This document shows positions 8,435 to 18,199 of a stretch of 64,000 nucleotides of DNA, piece by piece; within the stretch, counting starts at the first letter, position 1; every line of letters begins with the position of its first letter. The notes under the pieces are model-generated. The model saw only the letters and a list, made by a program, of their open reading frames with translations, had not been told where the DNA came from and ran no database searches. Position numbers and translations under genes: made by a program. Origin of the DNA: Acidobacteriota bacterium (lineage in GTDB: Bacteria > Acidobacteriota > Blastocatellia > Pyrinomonadales > Pyrinomonadaceae); contig JADJOS010000001.1 of assembly GCA_016713675.1 (NCBI GenBank), positions 2,736,501-2,800,500 of the forward strand, read 5' to 3'.

Positions 8435-11400
8435 CTATCTAATATAGGCATTCGGCAGCGGCATATCACCGTTGAGACCGAATTGCTGAATACGGATGCC
8501 GGCAGTTGAACGGTTCGCATACCACACCGAATTTGACAGCCTGAATACGGCGGCATCATATTTTCCGTCTCCATCATAATCTCCGGGAACCGGAAGGTCG
8601 CTCGAAATGCCGAACGGGAACGCGAAGTAGCTGTTGTTCTCGCTCCGGAGCACGAACCATTCGCCGCTTGTCGGCCGCCAGACGGCTATATCTGCCTTCA
8701 CGTCGCCGGTGTAATCGCCCGGAACCGCCTTATCGCCCGACGTACCGAACTGCAAAACACTCAACGACGAATTTGTGCTCTTTTCTATCCACCATTGACC
8801 CGAAGCCGCCCGGAATATTGCCAGGTCTGCTTTTTGATCGCCGTCGTAATCGGCCGGAACGGGAACGTCTGATAAGAGTCCCCACTGACGGACACGGGCC
8901 TGCCCGTTCGAGCTTTGCAGGATCAGAAATCGTGCAGGTTCGCCAAGATCGTCGGTCAAACGCCAGACTGCTGGGTCTGCCTTGCCGTCGCCGTCATAAT
9001 CTGCCGGCGTGACCGTATCGAACAAGATCGCCTGTTCCAGGTTGTTTGCTCCCCACTGAAGAATTCGCACCGTATTTGTGCCGCTATTGAGGATGTACCA
9101 AGTGCTGTTCTCGCCTTTGCGGAAAACGGCGATGTCCGTTTTGAAATCGCCGTCATAATCGGCCGGTACGACCTTGTCCGTTGCGATGCCCCAGTTAACG
9201 GCCGCAAATCCTTGTGTGCTTCGCTGAAGATACCAATTGCCTTCGGACGGCCTGTAAACCGAGATGTCAGTGCTGCCGTCGCCGTCAAAATCGAACGGCG
9301 AACGGATCTGCGACGGGGCAAGGTCGAACGCCTCGGTCACTGCCGCCGGAGTGATCGCCTGGATCGATGCACTAAATCCGAGGCCGCGCCGCCTGAAACC
9401 TTCGCGAACCGCGTTCGCATCCACAGTGCCGCCGCTCGCCTGAGCGGCTGCGATGATTGCATCGCGGGCCTGCAGGAATGTCGGGTTTAGAGGCGAGAGC
9501 TTCATTCCGTCGGTCGTGTATTGCAGCATTCGGCGGTTGCCTTCTACGGCTCCGTGAATCTCGATCAAAACACCACGAGCTTCCCACAACGTCACTGCCC
9601 ATATCTCACCTGCATTATGGACCTGATCACATGTACCAGAGCCCAACGGCCCCGGCGGAAACGAACCGGGAAGGTTGGTGCAGCTATTTACGTTCAGATT
9701 ACGAAACGTGAGCGGGTTGTGCGGCAAAGCTCCGGGGCCGAGGCAGCTGATCTTTGCCACGGGATAACGCCTAAGGCCGTAATAGTAATTAGCCGTTCCG
9801 GGAACGATGCCAAACGTGATGTAACTGCCGATAGCATAGGTCCCGCACGGTGCGTCGGTCGGCAGCGAGAGCAATGCAAGAGGATAAAAATCGGACCAGC
9901 CTTCGCCCATACCGCGGGCCATATTCGAGCTGAGCCCTGATGTATTTCCGTGCAGCCTGTTTGACAGGCCGTGGGTCATTTCGTGCAGCAGGACGGTGCT
10001 GTCAAGCGTGCCGTCGCGGTTAGGCGTCGACAAGGTCCATAGGAAACTTTGCAGTCGGCTGCGGCCGCCATCTGCGGGAACAGCATGATTGGCGCTGTTC
10101 GAGCCCGACGAATCCTGGATCTCGAGCGAAACGCGGTCGCCTTCGCTGCCGCCGCGGCCGAAATTGAAATGCTGAAAATTGCCGGCTTGTTCGGTAAAGC
10201 CGAGTTTATACAGTTCGTCGTGCCAGCGATTTACAGCGTAAAAGCCATGCGTTATCACGCCATTTCGATAGGCAGCTCCAGACGGCGGTTCGCCCGGGGG
10301 CGGATCGCCCGGAGCCGGAATATAGACGTAACTGAAAACGCGGAACGGATCGCCGACAGCGTGGCCGGTCGGATCGACGCCCTGTGTGCCGTCGCGGTCA
10401 AGGCCTGCCTCGACGTTGTTGCCGTCGGTGATATTTGGATTCGGCGGCATTCGGACCGGAAGTCCCGCGTCGGGGATCCAACCGATATCGTTGAACTGCT
10501 CCGGTGCTTCGTTGCCGACGAGAGTGAAATTTGACCGCTGTACAACAGGCGGAGACGGACATAGATTTGGATCCGTGCAGCCGGGCGAGAACGGCGTCGG
10601 GCTGTCGGCCGTTTTCAGCGGACTCGTCGCATTGCCGTAGACATTGAACGTTGCCGTTAATGACTGGTCCTCAGCAAGGTCTTTTCGCCAGAGCATCGAG
10701 CCGTTCGCAGCATCGACGATCACATAATATGCGGTGTGAGGAAGCCAAAACAATACCCGCCAAGCCGGAACGGCAACGCCCGCCTCGGTCGGAAAATAGA
10801 ATTTTTCAGCCGTCGTCGCCCAATCGTCCCGGCCGAAAACGATTTTGCTGATGCTCGAACGCTCCTTATCAAGTTCTGCGTCACTGGGCCTTAGCGAATG
10901 TCCAATGTGTCCGGCAGCGGATCTCACAGCATTGATCGGTTCGCCAAAATCAGCAGACATCGAGCCGCTCTCAACCCCCGGAACGATGCCGTTGATCACG
11001 CGGATCAATCTGCCGTCATTTGTAAAGCCGGCCTTTATCTCGCCCTGAAAGACGGGAATGCCGTTAACTCGTTGCTCGAGGCCGGCAAATGAGAGAACAC
11101 CGTCGGGATTTGAATATTCGTGAGAGCTTACAAGTGTTTCGGTTTGGCGGTGATCGATGCCGAATAGCTCGCTATTTTGGCTGACAAACCGGCGAAGCGT
11201 TTCGGCTCGCAAACCGCCGGAAGGGCCCGAGAGAAACTCGGCTGATGCGGCCCAGGTATCCGTCCCGATCACTGCGGGCGAATGGTAAAGGCTGTTAAAT
11301 TCGATCTTTGCGTAAGGAGCTTTCGCGGTTAGACTAGCGGCACCGCGATCGATCGAGTTTCCGATCTCGGCCAATTCAGCGGGCGTTTTGCCGACGGCAG

Positions 11401-11629
11401 ACCTTGCTGACGCTCGATGGGCTTGAGCGGCGGCGGAGTTGTCTTCGCGGATGTCGTAATTCGGTGACCGGCGAGCGTGGCCAACGTCGAACGAAGCGGC
11501 CCTCGAGGTCAGACTCGCCTCAAACCGCGAGCCCGAGGAATCGAAGACGATCATGCTGACGGTCAATACGGCGGTAAATACGGCAACGATCGAAAAACGA
11601 AATTTTCGCGAAAACCGGAATGGTAACAT
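8435..11629 (-). CDS. Secreted M36 (fungalysin-type) metalloprotease with FG-GAP repeats
   Basis: Start placed at 11629 because GGAGGAG sits just upstream; the ATG at 11641 is less well placed. The 1064 residues comprise a signal/anchor segment (FRFSIVAVFTAVLTVSMIVF) and a propeptide region. The M36 catalytic domain has the zinc motif HEMTH (residues 549-553) followed by GLSNRLHG and the third ligand in MGEGWSDF. From about residue 775 to the end come five to six FG-GAP/VCBS-like repeats (DFDGDGSTDISVYRPSEGNW and variants). It should be a secreted zinc endopeptidase whose repeats form a calcium-binding beta-propeller. It converges on the coiled-coil gene, 6 bases apart. Confidence 0.9.
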   Translation of the reverse strand: MLPFRFSRKFRFSIVAVFTAVLTVSMIVFDSSGSRFEASLTSRAASFDVGHARRSPNYDIREDNSAAAQAHRASARSAVGKTPAELAEIGNSIDRGAASLTAKAPYAKIEFNSLYHSPAVIGTDTWAASAEFLSGPSGGLRAETLRRFVSQNSELFGIDHRQTETLVSSHEYSNPDGVLSFAGLEQRVNGIPVFQGEIKAGFTNDGRLIRVINGIVPGVESGSMSADFGEPINAVRSAAGHIGHSLRPSDAELDKERSSISKIVFGRDDWATTAEKFYFPTEAGVAVPAWRVLFWLPHTAYYVIVDAANGSMLWRKDLAEDQSLTATFNVYGNATSPLKTADSPTPFSPGCTDPNLCPSPPVVQRSNFTLVGNEAPEQFNDIGWIPDAGLPVRMPPNPNITDGNNVEAGLDRDGTQGVDPTGHAVGDPFRVFSYVYIPAPGDPPPGEPPSGAAYRNGVITHGFYAVNRWHDELYKLGFTEQAGNFQHFNFGRGGSEGDRVSLEIQDSSGSNSANHAVPADGGRSRLQSFLWTLSTPNRDGTLDSTVLLHEMTHGLSNRLHGNTSGLSSNMARGMGEGWSDFYPLALLSLPTDAPCGTYAIGSYITFGIVPGTANYYYGLRRYPVAKISCLGPGALPHNPLTFRNLNVNSCTNLPGSFPPGPLGSGTCDQVHNAGEIWAVTLWEARGVLIEIHGAVEGNRRMLQYTTDGMKLSPLNPTFLQARDAIIAAAQASGGTVDANAVREGFRRRGLGFSASIQAITPAAVTEAFDLAPSQIRSPFDFDGDGSTDISVYRPSEGNWYLQRSTQGFAAVNWGIATDKVVPADYDGDFKTDIAVFRKGENSTWYILNSGTNTVRILQWGANNLEQAILFDTVTPADYDGDGKADPAVWRLTDDLGEPARFLILQSSNGQARVRQWGLLSDVPVPADYDGDQKADLAIFRAASGQWWIEKSTNSSLSVLQFGTSGDKAVPGDYTGDVKADIAVWRPTSGEWFVLRSENNSYFAFPFGISSDLPVPGDYDGDGKYDAAVFRLSNSVWYANRSTAGIRIQQFGLNGDMPLPNAYIR

Positions 11630-11776
11630 TCGCTCCTCCAAAATAACCCGAAAGAAATGCCTGGAAATGATCTTTTGACTGTCAACATCTTATTACGAAG
11701 TCGATTTTTGACGCAATTGTTTTTTTGATCACGCGTGGTACGGCCGTTCGCAAACTAATTCGCCAAAAAATTGCAA

Positions 11777-11798
11777 GAACGTACAACGCCGTACGTTC
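11777..11798. promoter_or_regulatory. Inverted repeat upstream of the VIT/vWA gene
   Basis: GAACGTAC (11777-11784) and GTACGTTC (11791-11798) form a perfect 8-bp dyad with a 6-base spacer (AACGCC), about 60 bases before the start of the VIT/vWA gene. It lies in the 228-base divergent promoter region shared with the M36 protease. It has the size of a dimeric repressor or activator site, but a transcript hairpin is possible. Confidence 0.45.
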
Positions 11799-11857
11799 CT
11801 TTAAGTGTCAAACAAGCGTATTGTGAAGCGCTTTATCTTAGATCTTGGAGATAAAAT

Positions 11858-14083
11858 ATGAAGTTCAGATCGTTTGCAGCTGTTTTTTGCGTTGCTTTTG
11901 CAGGGCTTTTTTCGGCGTTGGGAGTTTCGGCTCAGGGTGTGATCGTGCCGATAGTCTGTGATCGAAGGCCTTGCCGGCCGATGCCGCGGCCGGTTCCACT
12001 GCCGAATGCACTGCCGGTCAAGTCGATTCAGCTTGATACGAAGATCAACGGCCAGGTGGCGACGACACACGTCGAACAGGTATTCCGCAACGATACGCAG
12101 TATACACTCGAGGGAACATATTTTTTCCCAATTCCTGAGACAGCATCGATAGTCGAATTTTCGATCTGGGAAAACGGCAAAAAATTGGTTGGCGAGGTTC
12201 GTTCTAAGGAAGAAGCAAGACGGATCTATGACGAGATCGTCCGGCGGCAGCGTGATCCCGGCTTGCTCGAATACGCCGGCAAAGACCTGTTTCAGGCATC
12301 GATATTTCCAATTCCACCAAATTCTGACAAGAAACTTGAGCTGACCTATACCGAGATCCTGAAGGCCGAATCAGGAACTGTTGCATATCGTTATCCTCTC
12401 GGCACAGGACGAAATGTCTGGCGGCAGAACGTTGACAGGAGTGTCCGTACCCAGCAGCAGTTCGGCACAGTTTCGGGCACGATCGAGATCGTCGGACGAG
12501 AGGCTCTGCGAAACATCTATTCGCCGACCCATCAGATCGATACAAAACGAAAAGGTGAGACCGCAGCCAGCGTTTCGTTCGAGACGAAGAGCAATGATAC
12601 CGATTTTCAGCTATTTTACGGCATCTCCTCGGGCGATTTTGGGATGTCGCTTGTGACATATCGAGAGCCGGGCAAGGACGGTTATTTTCTGCTGATGCTG
12701 TCGCCAAAGGACAATATCTCGGAAAAGGAACTCGTCAACAAAGACATCGTTTTTGTACTCGACACTTCGGGCTCGATGGCGGACGAAGGCAAAATGGACA
12801 AGGCCCGAAAAGCCCTGCTTTTTGGCGTCAGGACGCTGCGTGACGGCGACCGGTTCAACATAATCAATTTCTCGGGCGAAGAGCATTTGATGGAACGCGG
12901 ACTGATCGCGGCGAACGCTGAAGGCAAGAAACGCGGTGAGGAATTCGTCAGCCGTTTGCAGCCGACCGGCGGCACGAATATCAACGACTCGTTGATCGCG
13001 TCGCTCAAACAGTTTGAAAAAGGCGACCGTCCGAAAATGCTCGTTTTTATGACCGACGGTTTGCCAACCGTTGGTGAGACGAACGTTGAGCGGATAGTCT
13101 CGAATCTCAAAAACGCCAAAAACCTGGACGTGCGGATATTTCCATTCGGTTTCGGTTACGACGTGAATACGACGCTGCTCGATAGGATCGGAGCCGAGAA
13201 CTCGGGAATGTCAGACTACGTTCAGCCCAAGGAAGATCTCGAGATAAAGGTGTCAAACTTCTTTTCGCGGGTGTCGTCGCCGGTGTTGGCAGACCTCGAA
13301 CTCGATTTTGGGCCGGTCTTGACCGAGTCAACCTACCCGCGAAAGCTCACCGATCTTTTCCGCGGAATGCAGATGACGGTGATCGGGCGATACAAGAACA
13401 CCAATGATCTAAAGAACATCACGCTCAAATTGACCGGAAAGGCCGGAAAGGAAACGCGTTCGTTCAACTATTCGAATCTCGATTTTCCGATTCGAGCGGA
13501 AGACAACAACTTTTTGCCGCGTCTGTGGGCGAGCCGCCGCGTTGGCTGGCTGCTTGAGCAGATCCGCAATAATGGCGAGACGAAAGAGACCCGCGACGAG
13601 GTCGTCGACCTCGGCACACGATACGGCCTCGTTACTCCTTATACGTCGTACCTCGCGACTGACGGTTCGATGACGAATATTCGGCGGGATGCCCCGACTG
13701 CCGGTGCTTTTATTATTGACGGACAAAGCCGGGCAGCGGAAAAGAGCGGTGCCGGTGCTGTCAGGCTGAGTACTCAGCAAAACTCGATGCAGATGAATAC
13801 CCAGGTCGTGGCTGCCGATGACAAGGATGAAAGGGAGCAGATCGTGCTCCGAAACACCGTGAATAACCAGTTTGTTGCTAATAAGAACTTTACGAATATC
13901 AGCGGTGTTTGGGTCGATGCCGATTGGACGGCCGAGCTCAAACTGACGACGGTTTCGATCAGTTTTGCGAGCGACGAGTACTTTGCGTTGATCACTTCGG
14001 ACCGTGATGTTGTACCGTACTTGGCACTCGGTGAACAAGTTACCTTTGTCTGGAAAGGAAAGGTCTACAAGATCACCAAGTAA
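11858..14083 (+). CDS. VIT and von Willebrand A domain secreted protein
   Basis: A 741-residue protein. Signal peptide MKFRSFAAVFCVAFAGLFSA is cleaved near VSAQG. A VIT domain (about residues 45-170; VEQVFRNDTQYTLEGTYFFP) is followed by a vWA domain whose MIDAS motif DTSGSM is at residues 302-307, with the later TGGTNIND and FMTDG elements of the metal site. This is the inter-alpha-trypsin-inhibitor heavy-chain-like architecture common in envelope proteins of environmental bacteria, presumed to mediate metal-dependent protein binding. The C-terminal 250 residues have no recognised domain. The gene stands alone with its own promoter region. Confidence 0.9.
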   Translation: MKFRSFAAVFCVAFAGLFSALGVSAQGVIVPIVCDRRPCRPMPRPVPLPNALPVKSIQLDTKINGQVATTHVEQVFRNDTQYTLEGTYFFPIPETASIVEFSIWENGKKLVGEVRSKEEARRIYDEIVRRQRDPGLLEYAGKDLFQASIFPIPPNSDKKLELTYTEILKAESGTVAYRYPLGTGRNVWRQNVDRSVRTQQQFGTVSGTIEIVGREALRNIYSPTHQIDTKRKGETAASVSFETKSNDTDFQLFYGISSGDFGMSLVTYREPGKDGYFLLMLSPKDNISEKELVNKDIVFVLDTSGSMADEGKMDKARKALLFGVRTLRDGDRFNIINFSGEEHLMERGLIAANAEGKKRGEEFVSRLQPTGGTNINDSLIASLKQFEKGDRPKMLVFMTDGLPTVGETNVERIVSNLKNAKNLDVRIFPFGFGYDVNTTLLDRIGAENSGMSDYVQPKEDLEIKVSNFFSRVSSPVLADLELDFGPVLTESTYPRKLTDLFRGMQMTVIGRYKNTNDLKNITLKLTGKAGKETRSFNYSNLDFPIRAEDNNFLPRLWASRRVGWLLEQIRNNGETKETRDEVVDLGTRYGLVTPYTSYLATDGSMTNIRRDAPTAGAFIIDGQSRAAEKSGAGAVRLSTQQNSMQMNTQVVAADDKDEREQIVLRNTVNNQFVANKNFTNISGVWVDADWTAELKLTTVSISFASDEYFALITSDRDVVPYLALGEQVTFVWKGKVYKITK

Positions 14084-14203
14084 ATATATAGGTCAACTTA
14101 AAAGCCGATAATTTCATCCGATAAGGTGATTTTTGACTGTGGAATGATTATCCTAATGGTCAAAGATCACCTTTTTTGTCGATATAGCGTGAGGAGAAAC
14201 AGA

Positions 14204-15163
14204 TTGAGAAATATAGTATTGGTCGTCTTGTTCATAGCGTTTGGCGGGCAAAGTGTGCTTGCACAGGGCTGGATCGCTCATACGCCGACCGGCAAAGCCG
14301 ATCTCGTTGCGGTCTATTTCACATCTGCGTCGCGTGGATTCGTGGCGGGCGACGAGGGCTTTTTGTCATCGACGAGTGACGGCGGTAAGACCTGGACAAA
14401 GTATTTTCTCAACACCAATCAGAATATTAATGAGATCTATTTTCGAAACGAAGATAACGGCTATCTTGTTGCCGGCCGGTTGCTTTTTATAACGCAGGAC
14501 GGAGGCCGGACTTGGCAGGAAACTCGCATCTACAAGTCAACAGATTTTAAGAATGGTTCGCCTGAGCTTATCAGCATTCGATTTTCCGATAAGAAACGCG
14601 GCCTCGCTATCGGTTCGATCGTCAACAAGGACGACGAGATCATAGATTCACTGGTGATGAAGACCGACGACGGTGGCGACACATGGACCCGCATCATTAT
14701 TCCAACAAAGGCCGAACTGTTTCACCTCGATTTTAACGGCAGTTCGCATGGTTGGATCGTCGGTGACAAGGGCTTGATCCTCGCGACCGAAGACGGCGGT
14801 GCAACGTGGCGTACTCAGCGGTCCGGCATTTCGCGTGCCCTTTTCAGTGTGGATTTTCGTGATGATGAGAACGGGTTTGCGGTCGGCGGCGGCGGAACGA
14901 TCATACGAACAGAAGATGGCGGCAGGACGTGGGAAAAGATAAATACCTCATTCACAGATACATTCAAACGTGTAAATTTTGCGGATGACAAGAACGGCTG
15001 GATCGTCGGCCACCGCGGGATAATACTCCGTACGCAAGACAAGGGAAGAACCTGGGTTCGCCAAGAAGGCAATGTCAAGGCAGATCTCTACGGCCTCTTT
15101 ATGGCAAAAAAATACGGCTGGGCCGTCGGTGCGGAAGGTGCGACGGTCGAATTTCAAAGATGA
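14204..15163 (+). CDS. Secreted YCF48/BNR-repeat beta-propeller protein
   Basis: I choose the TTG at 14204 because GAGGAG (14191-14196) lies 7 bases before it and because translation then begins directly with a signal peptide (RNIVLVVLFIAFGGQSVLAQ). In-frame ATGs upstream would add a basic, non-hydrophobic leader. The mature part contains about six repeats of the type STSDGGKTWTK, TTDDGGDTWTR and RTEDGGRTWEKI. This is the Asp-box pattern of YCF48/HCF136-like and sortilin-like propellers. YCF48 relatives assist membrane complex assembly in phototrophs; here the role is unknown, probably extracytoplasmic scaffolding. Confidence 0.82.
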   Translation: MRNIVLVVLFIAFGGQSVLAQGWIAHTPTGKADLVAVYFTSASRGFVAGDEGFLSSTSDGGKTWTKYFLNTNQNINEIYFRNEDNGYLVAGRLLFITQDGGRTWQETRIYKSTDFKNGSPELISIRFSDKKRGLAIGSIVNKDDEIIDSLVMKTDDGGDTWTRIIIPTKAELFHLDFNGSSHGWIVGDKGLILATEDGGATWRTQRSGISRALFSVDFRDDENGFAVGGGGTIIRTEDGGRTWEKINTSFTDTFKRVNFADDKNGWIVGHRGIILRTQDKGRTWVRQEGNVKADLYGLFMAKKYGWAVGAEGATVEFQR

Positions 15164-15348
15164 ACGTCCGCAATTAAGTGCATTTTCTCGGAGTTCTGAA
15201 CATCTGAATGATGTTTGAGAATATTAGCACACCAATTGTCAATATGATCGCCCGGCGGACCGGTAAAAGGTCCGCAACCCATAGTAAATCAAGGATCCGG
15301 ACGGCCGGATCTATGAAGCATGTTCTGTTTCAGGCCGAGCACACCGCA

Positions 15349-17061
15349 TTATTTTCCGGGTTTAGATTTCACGCGAGCGGCATTTTGAGCTAGTTGAGCA
15401 GCCCTGGGAAGTGCTTCGATAGCCTTAGCGGCCTGTGCGTCATCCTCGATGAGGACCTGTTGAGCCGAGACACTGCCGAAGTTTGCAATTGCGACCTCAT
15501 AGCGAAGCCTGAGTCCGATAAATGCCGCCTCGGTACGGGTGATACCGCCGGCGATATTGAATTCGGGGTGAGACATCAGATAGCTCTCAAACGCTGAGAC
15601 CAACGCGGCATTTCCCGGGAGATCCGAGGATTCGATCCGCGTTCCATAACTGACATTGATGGTCCGGCCACTAGGTACATACCCCGCGACGCGGCCGTTC
15701 GCTGCGTCGCGAACAAAAAAGAACATCGGATCCAAAAGCGAGATCTGGCGTTCCGACATCGACGGCAGCTTGACTACCTCGTCCGGCAAAATTCCGTCGC
15801 CTCCGAATACTTTTCGGTCGGTAACCGTTCGGGCCTCAAAATAAGGTTTATCTATCGCAGCAGATGTCGGCACGTGGTTGAAATATTCGTAAAGCCCTGT
15901 CTGTGTATAATCACGCTGTATGGAACGGCCGGCCGGCGTCAGATATCTCGCCGTTGTAAGTGTCAGACCGGAGCCAGCCGGGAGGTCAAGAACACTTTGC
16001 ACGAGGCCCTTTCCGAATGTCCGCTCACCAACGATCAGTGCCCGATCTTGATCCTGCATCGCACCGGCTACGATCTCTGATGCAGATGCGGAGTTTTCGT
16101 CAACCAGGACGACGAGCGGCATCGTTTCGGGAGTTGGATTTGTCGAACGCCAAACGCGGTTGTCGAGCCGGGAACGACCTTTCTGTGTAACGATCACGGA
16201 TCGAACCGGCAGAAATTTCTCGACGACCTTTACCGCCTGATCGACTATTCCGCCGGGATTTCCGCGGAGATCGAGCACCAGCGAACGCATTCCCTGACGC
16301 TTCAGCCTAAGCATTGCTGAGTTGAATTCGTCATTGGTTGTGTAATTAAATCCGTCGGTGAGAGCGATATAGCCGATGCCGGGACGGATAATGTATGCGT
16401 CCGGTATCGACGGCTGCGGCACGGGGCCGCGGCGAAGTGATACTGTTTCCTCTCGGTTCGTTGCGGCACGCAAGAGAGTTACTTTGACCATCGTGCCGTC
16501 CGGCCCGCGAAGTTTGTCGCGAACGACGGCGGACTCACTGCCCACGACACGTTCACCGTTCACCGCTACGATCCTATCGCCATATCGGAGTTCAGCTTTA
16601 GCGGCGGCCGAGCCGGGAAATGCCGCGACGATATAGGTGTTCGCGTCTCCGGAGATCTCATAATTTGCGATCGACGCACCGATCCCGCTGTAGCTGCTCT
16701 GTTCCTCATCGAGCATTTCTTTCCATTCTGCGGGATCGAAATAGGTGGAATGCGGATCGAGTGTCGACAGTGCGCCTTCCATCGTGGACTTAGTTAGATC
16801 GTTCAGTGTGATCTTTCGGCCCGAGATGTGATTGCGGCGAATAATATCCTGCGCTTCGAGGATCTCGGCGGCGATCCGAGTGGGCTTTGAACTGCCGGAA
16901 ACGTCGAAACCGCCGTTTCCGCCGGATGCCGAGAATGAACTGCCATTTTTGAGAATAAATGGCTCAGCCGGCTTATCGAACGGCAAACGAGCCTGTGCTC
17001 CGACCGACGAGGCAAAAGAGCAGAGCACAAGAACACAAACGATCGAACGAATATTCGCCAT
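15349..17061 (-). CDS. S41 C-terminal processing peptidase (Ctp/Prc family) with PDZ domain
   Basis: Start at 17061 (MANIRSIVCVLVLCSFASS) gives a signal peptide ending near VGAQ; a further ATG five codons upstream is possible. The order is an N-terminal helical region, PDZ domain (SYSGIGASIANYEISGD and GDRIVAVNGE), then the S41 protease core. The core has LVVLVDENSASASEIVAGAM, containing the catalytic Ser, and GERTFGKGLVQ with the general-base Lys. It should cleave C-terminal regions of periplasmic proteins. The last 150 residues are a poorly conserved extension ending in a basic tail. It is transcribed divergently from the GAF gene. Confidence 0.92.
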   Translation of the reverse strand: MANIRSIVCVLVLCSFASSVGAQARLPFDKPAEPFILKNGSSFSASGGNGGFDVSGSSKPTRIAAEILEAQDIIRRNHISGRKITLNDLTKSTMEGALSTLDPHSTYFDPAEWKEMLDEEQSSYSGIGASIANYEISGDANTYIVAAFPGSAAAKAELRYGDRIVAVNGERVVGSESAVVRDKLRGPDGTMVKVTLLRAATNREETVSLRRGPVPQPSIPDAYIIRPGIGYIALTDGFNYTTNDEFNSAMLRLKRQGMRSLVLDLRGNPGGIVDQAVKVVEKFLPVRSVIVTQKGRSRLDNRVWRSTNPTPETMPLVVLVDENSASASEIVAGAMQDQDRALIVGERTFGKGLVQSVLDLPAGSGLTLTTARYLTPAGRSIQRDYTQTGLYEYFNHVPTSAAIDKPYFEARTVTDRKVFGGDGILPDEVVKLPSMSERQISLLDPMFFFVRDAANGRVAGYVPSGRTINVSYGTRIESSDLPGNAALVSAFESYLMSHPEFNIAGGITRTEAAFIGLRLRYEVAIANFGSVSAQQVLIEDDAQAAKAIEALPRAAQLAQNAARVKSKPGK

Positions 17062-17287
17062 AATTTCGGCCCGCAAAAACGCAACACACCACTCTTCGAG
17101 GCATATTGCGAATGCATTTCAGATGCTCTCGAAAATTAAAAATCCGGCGGTGCGAGCGGCACCCAGCATCCGCCGGTTCAAGGTTTGTATGCTGCGATAA
17201 TACGTCTAATCGCCGACAGATTCCAGCCAAATCGCAACGAATTTTAGACTGTTTGATAAAAGCGGATTTTTGATTCAAAATCACCGT

Positions 17288-18064
17288 ATGCCGGAAGAAA
17301 GCCCAAATGATCTGACCGTTCGGCTCAGACGCCTGATCGAGACCATCGATATCGCTAACGTGCTTACGGAGCCGATCACGACATCGATCAACGAACTCCT
17401 TGCCGTTTCTGCCGCGAAAATGAATTCGGAAGACGCTTCGGTCCTTGTTCGCGAAGGCGAATTAGGCGATCTGCGTTTCCTCGCGGCAACCGGTAAGGTC
17501 GCCGATCAGCTTATCGGAATGCATGTGCCGGCCGGGAAGGGAATAGCGGGATTTGTCTTGATGTCAGGACAGCCGATGGCCGTTTCGGACGTGGGCGAGG
17601 ACAGCACGTTTTACGCAGAGGTCGATCGTGCGACCGGCTATTCGACGCAGACGATCCTGGCGACGCCGCTGCGGTTCAAAGACGAGATCATAGGCGTGCT
17701 CGAATTCATCAATCGCAGCGGCTCCCAGCCGTTCGCGCCGTTTACGTCTGACGAACTTGATACGGCTGCCATCTATGCCGATTCGATCGCGTCGCTGGTA
17801 AGTGCACATGAATCTGCGAAATTGCTTCGCGATCTGAGCACAAAGGTTCTGGCAGAATCACGGGAATCGGATCTATCGGCCATGCGGGACTGGCTCGCAG
17901 GAACACGTAATTCCGCCGAGCACCGCGAACGGATGGACCTCGCCGTCCTGCTTCGCGAGGTCGCCGGCCGAGGCGACGCCGAGCGCAAATTATGCCGCGA
18001 ACTGCTGGAATCGATCGTACGGTTCTCGGACGAAAAGGGTGAGACGAGCTATTTGCAGTATTAG
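17288..18064 (+). CDS. GAF-domain protein
   Basis: Start at the ATG at 17288 (MPEESPNDLTVRLRRLIETI); a TTG 18 bases upstream is less likely. Residues about 35-180 form a GAF domain (SVLVREGELGDLRFLAATG, AGKGIAGFVLMSGQP, ATPLRFKDEIIGVLEFINR). The remaining 80 residues are helical with no kinase, cyclase or HTH output domain. It may be a stand-alone small-molecule or redox sensor acting on a partner. The gene is followed by an inverted-repeat element and a subtilisin-like protease gene. Confidence 0.85.
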   Translation: MPEESPNDLTVRLRRLIETIDIANVLTEPITTSINELLAVSAAKMNSEDASVLVREGELGDLRFLAATGKVADQLIGMHVPAGKGIAGFVLMSGQPMAVSDVGEDSTFYAEVDRATGYSTQTILATPLRFKDEIIGVLEFINRSGSQPFAPFTSDELDTAAIYADSIASLVSAHESAKLLRDLSTKVLAESRESDLSAMRDWLAGTRNSAEHRERMDLAVLLREVAGRGDAERKLCRELLESIVRFSDEKGETSYLQY

Positions 18065-18074
18065 GAAAAGATCA

Positions 18075-18191
18075 GCCCACGAAATGCACGAAAATCACGA
18101 AACAAAGAAAGTGTTTAGGAAACATTTAATTGTCAGTATGCGGCAACCATCTGAATTCCAATATTTCGTGCCTTTTGTGTTTTTCGTGGGC
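18075..18191. repeat. Long inverted repeat, CACGAAA family, copy 1
   Basis: The left arm 18075-18102 (GCCCACGAAATGCACGAAAA...) and right arm 18164-18191 (...TTTTTCGTGGGC) are imperfect inverted copies of 28 bases around a 61-base spacer. The sequence is built of CACGAAA words and is related to the element at 24009-24050. It occupies nearly the whole gap between the GAF and S8 peptidase genes. It is probably a dispersed palindromic (REP/MITE-like) element and might also terminate GAF transcription. Confidence 0.65.
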
Positions 18192-18199
18192 CAACTCTT

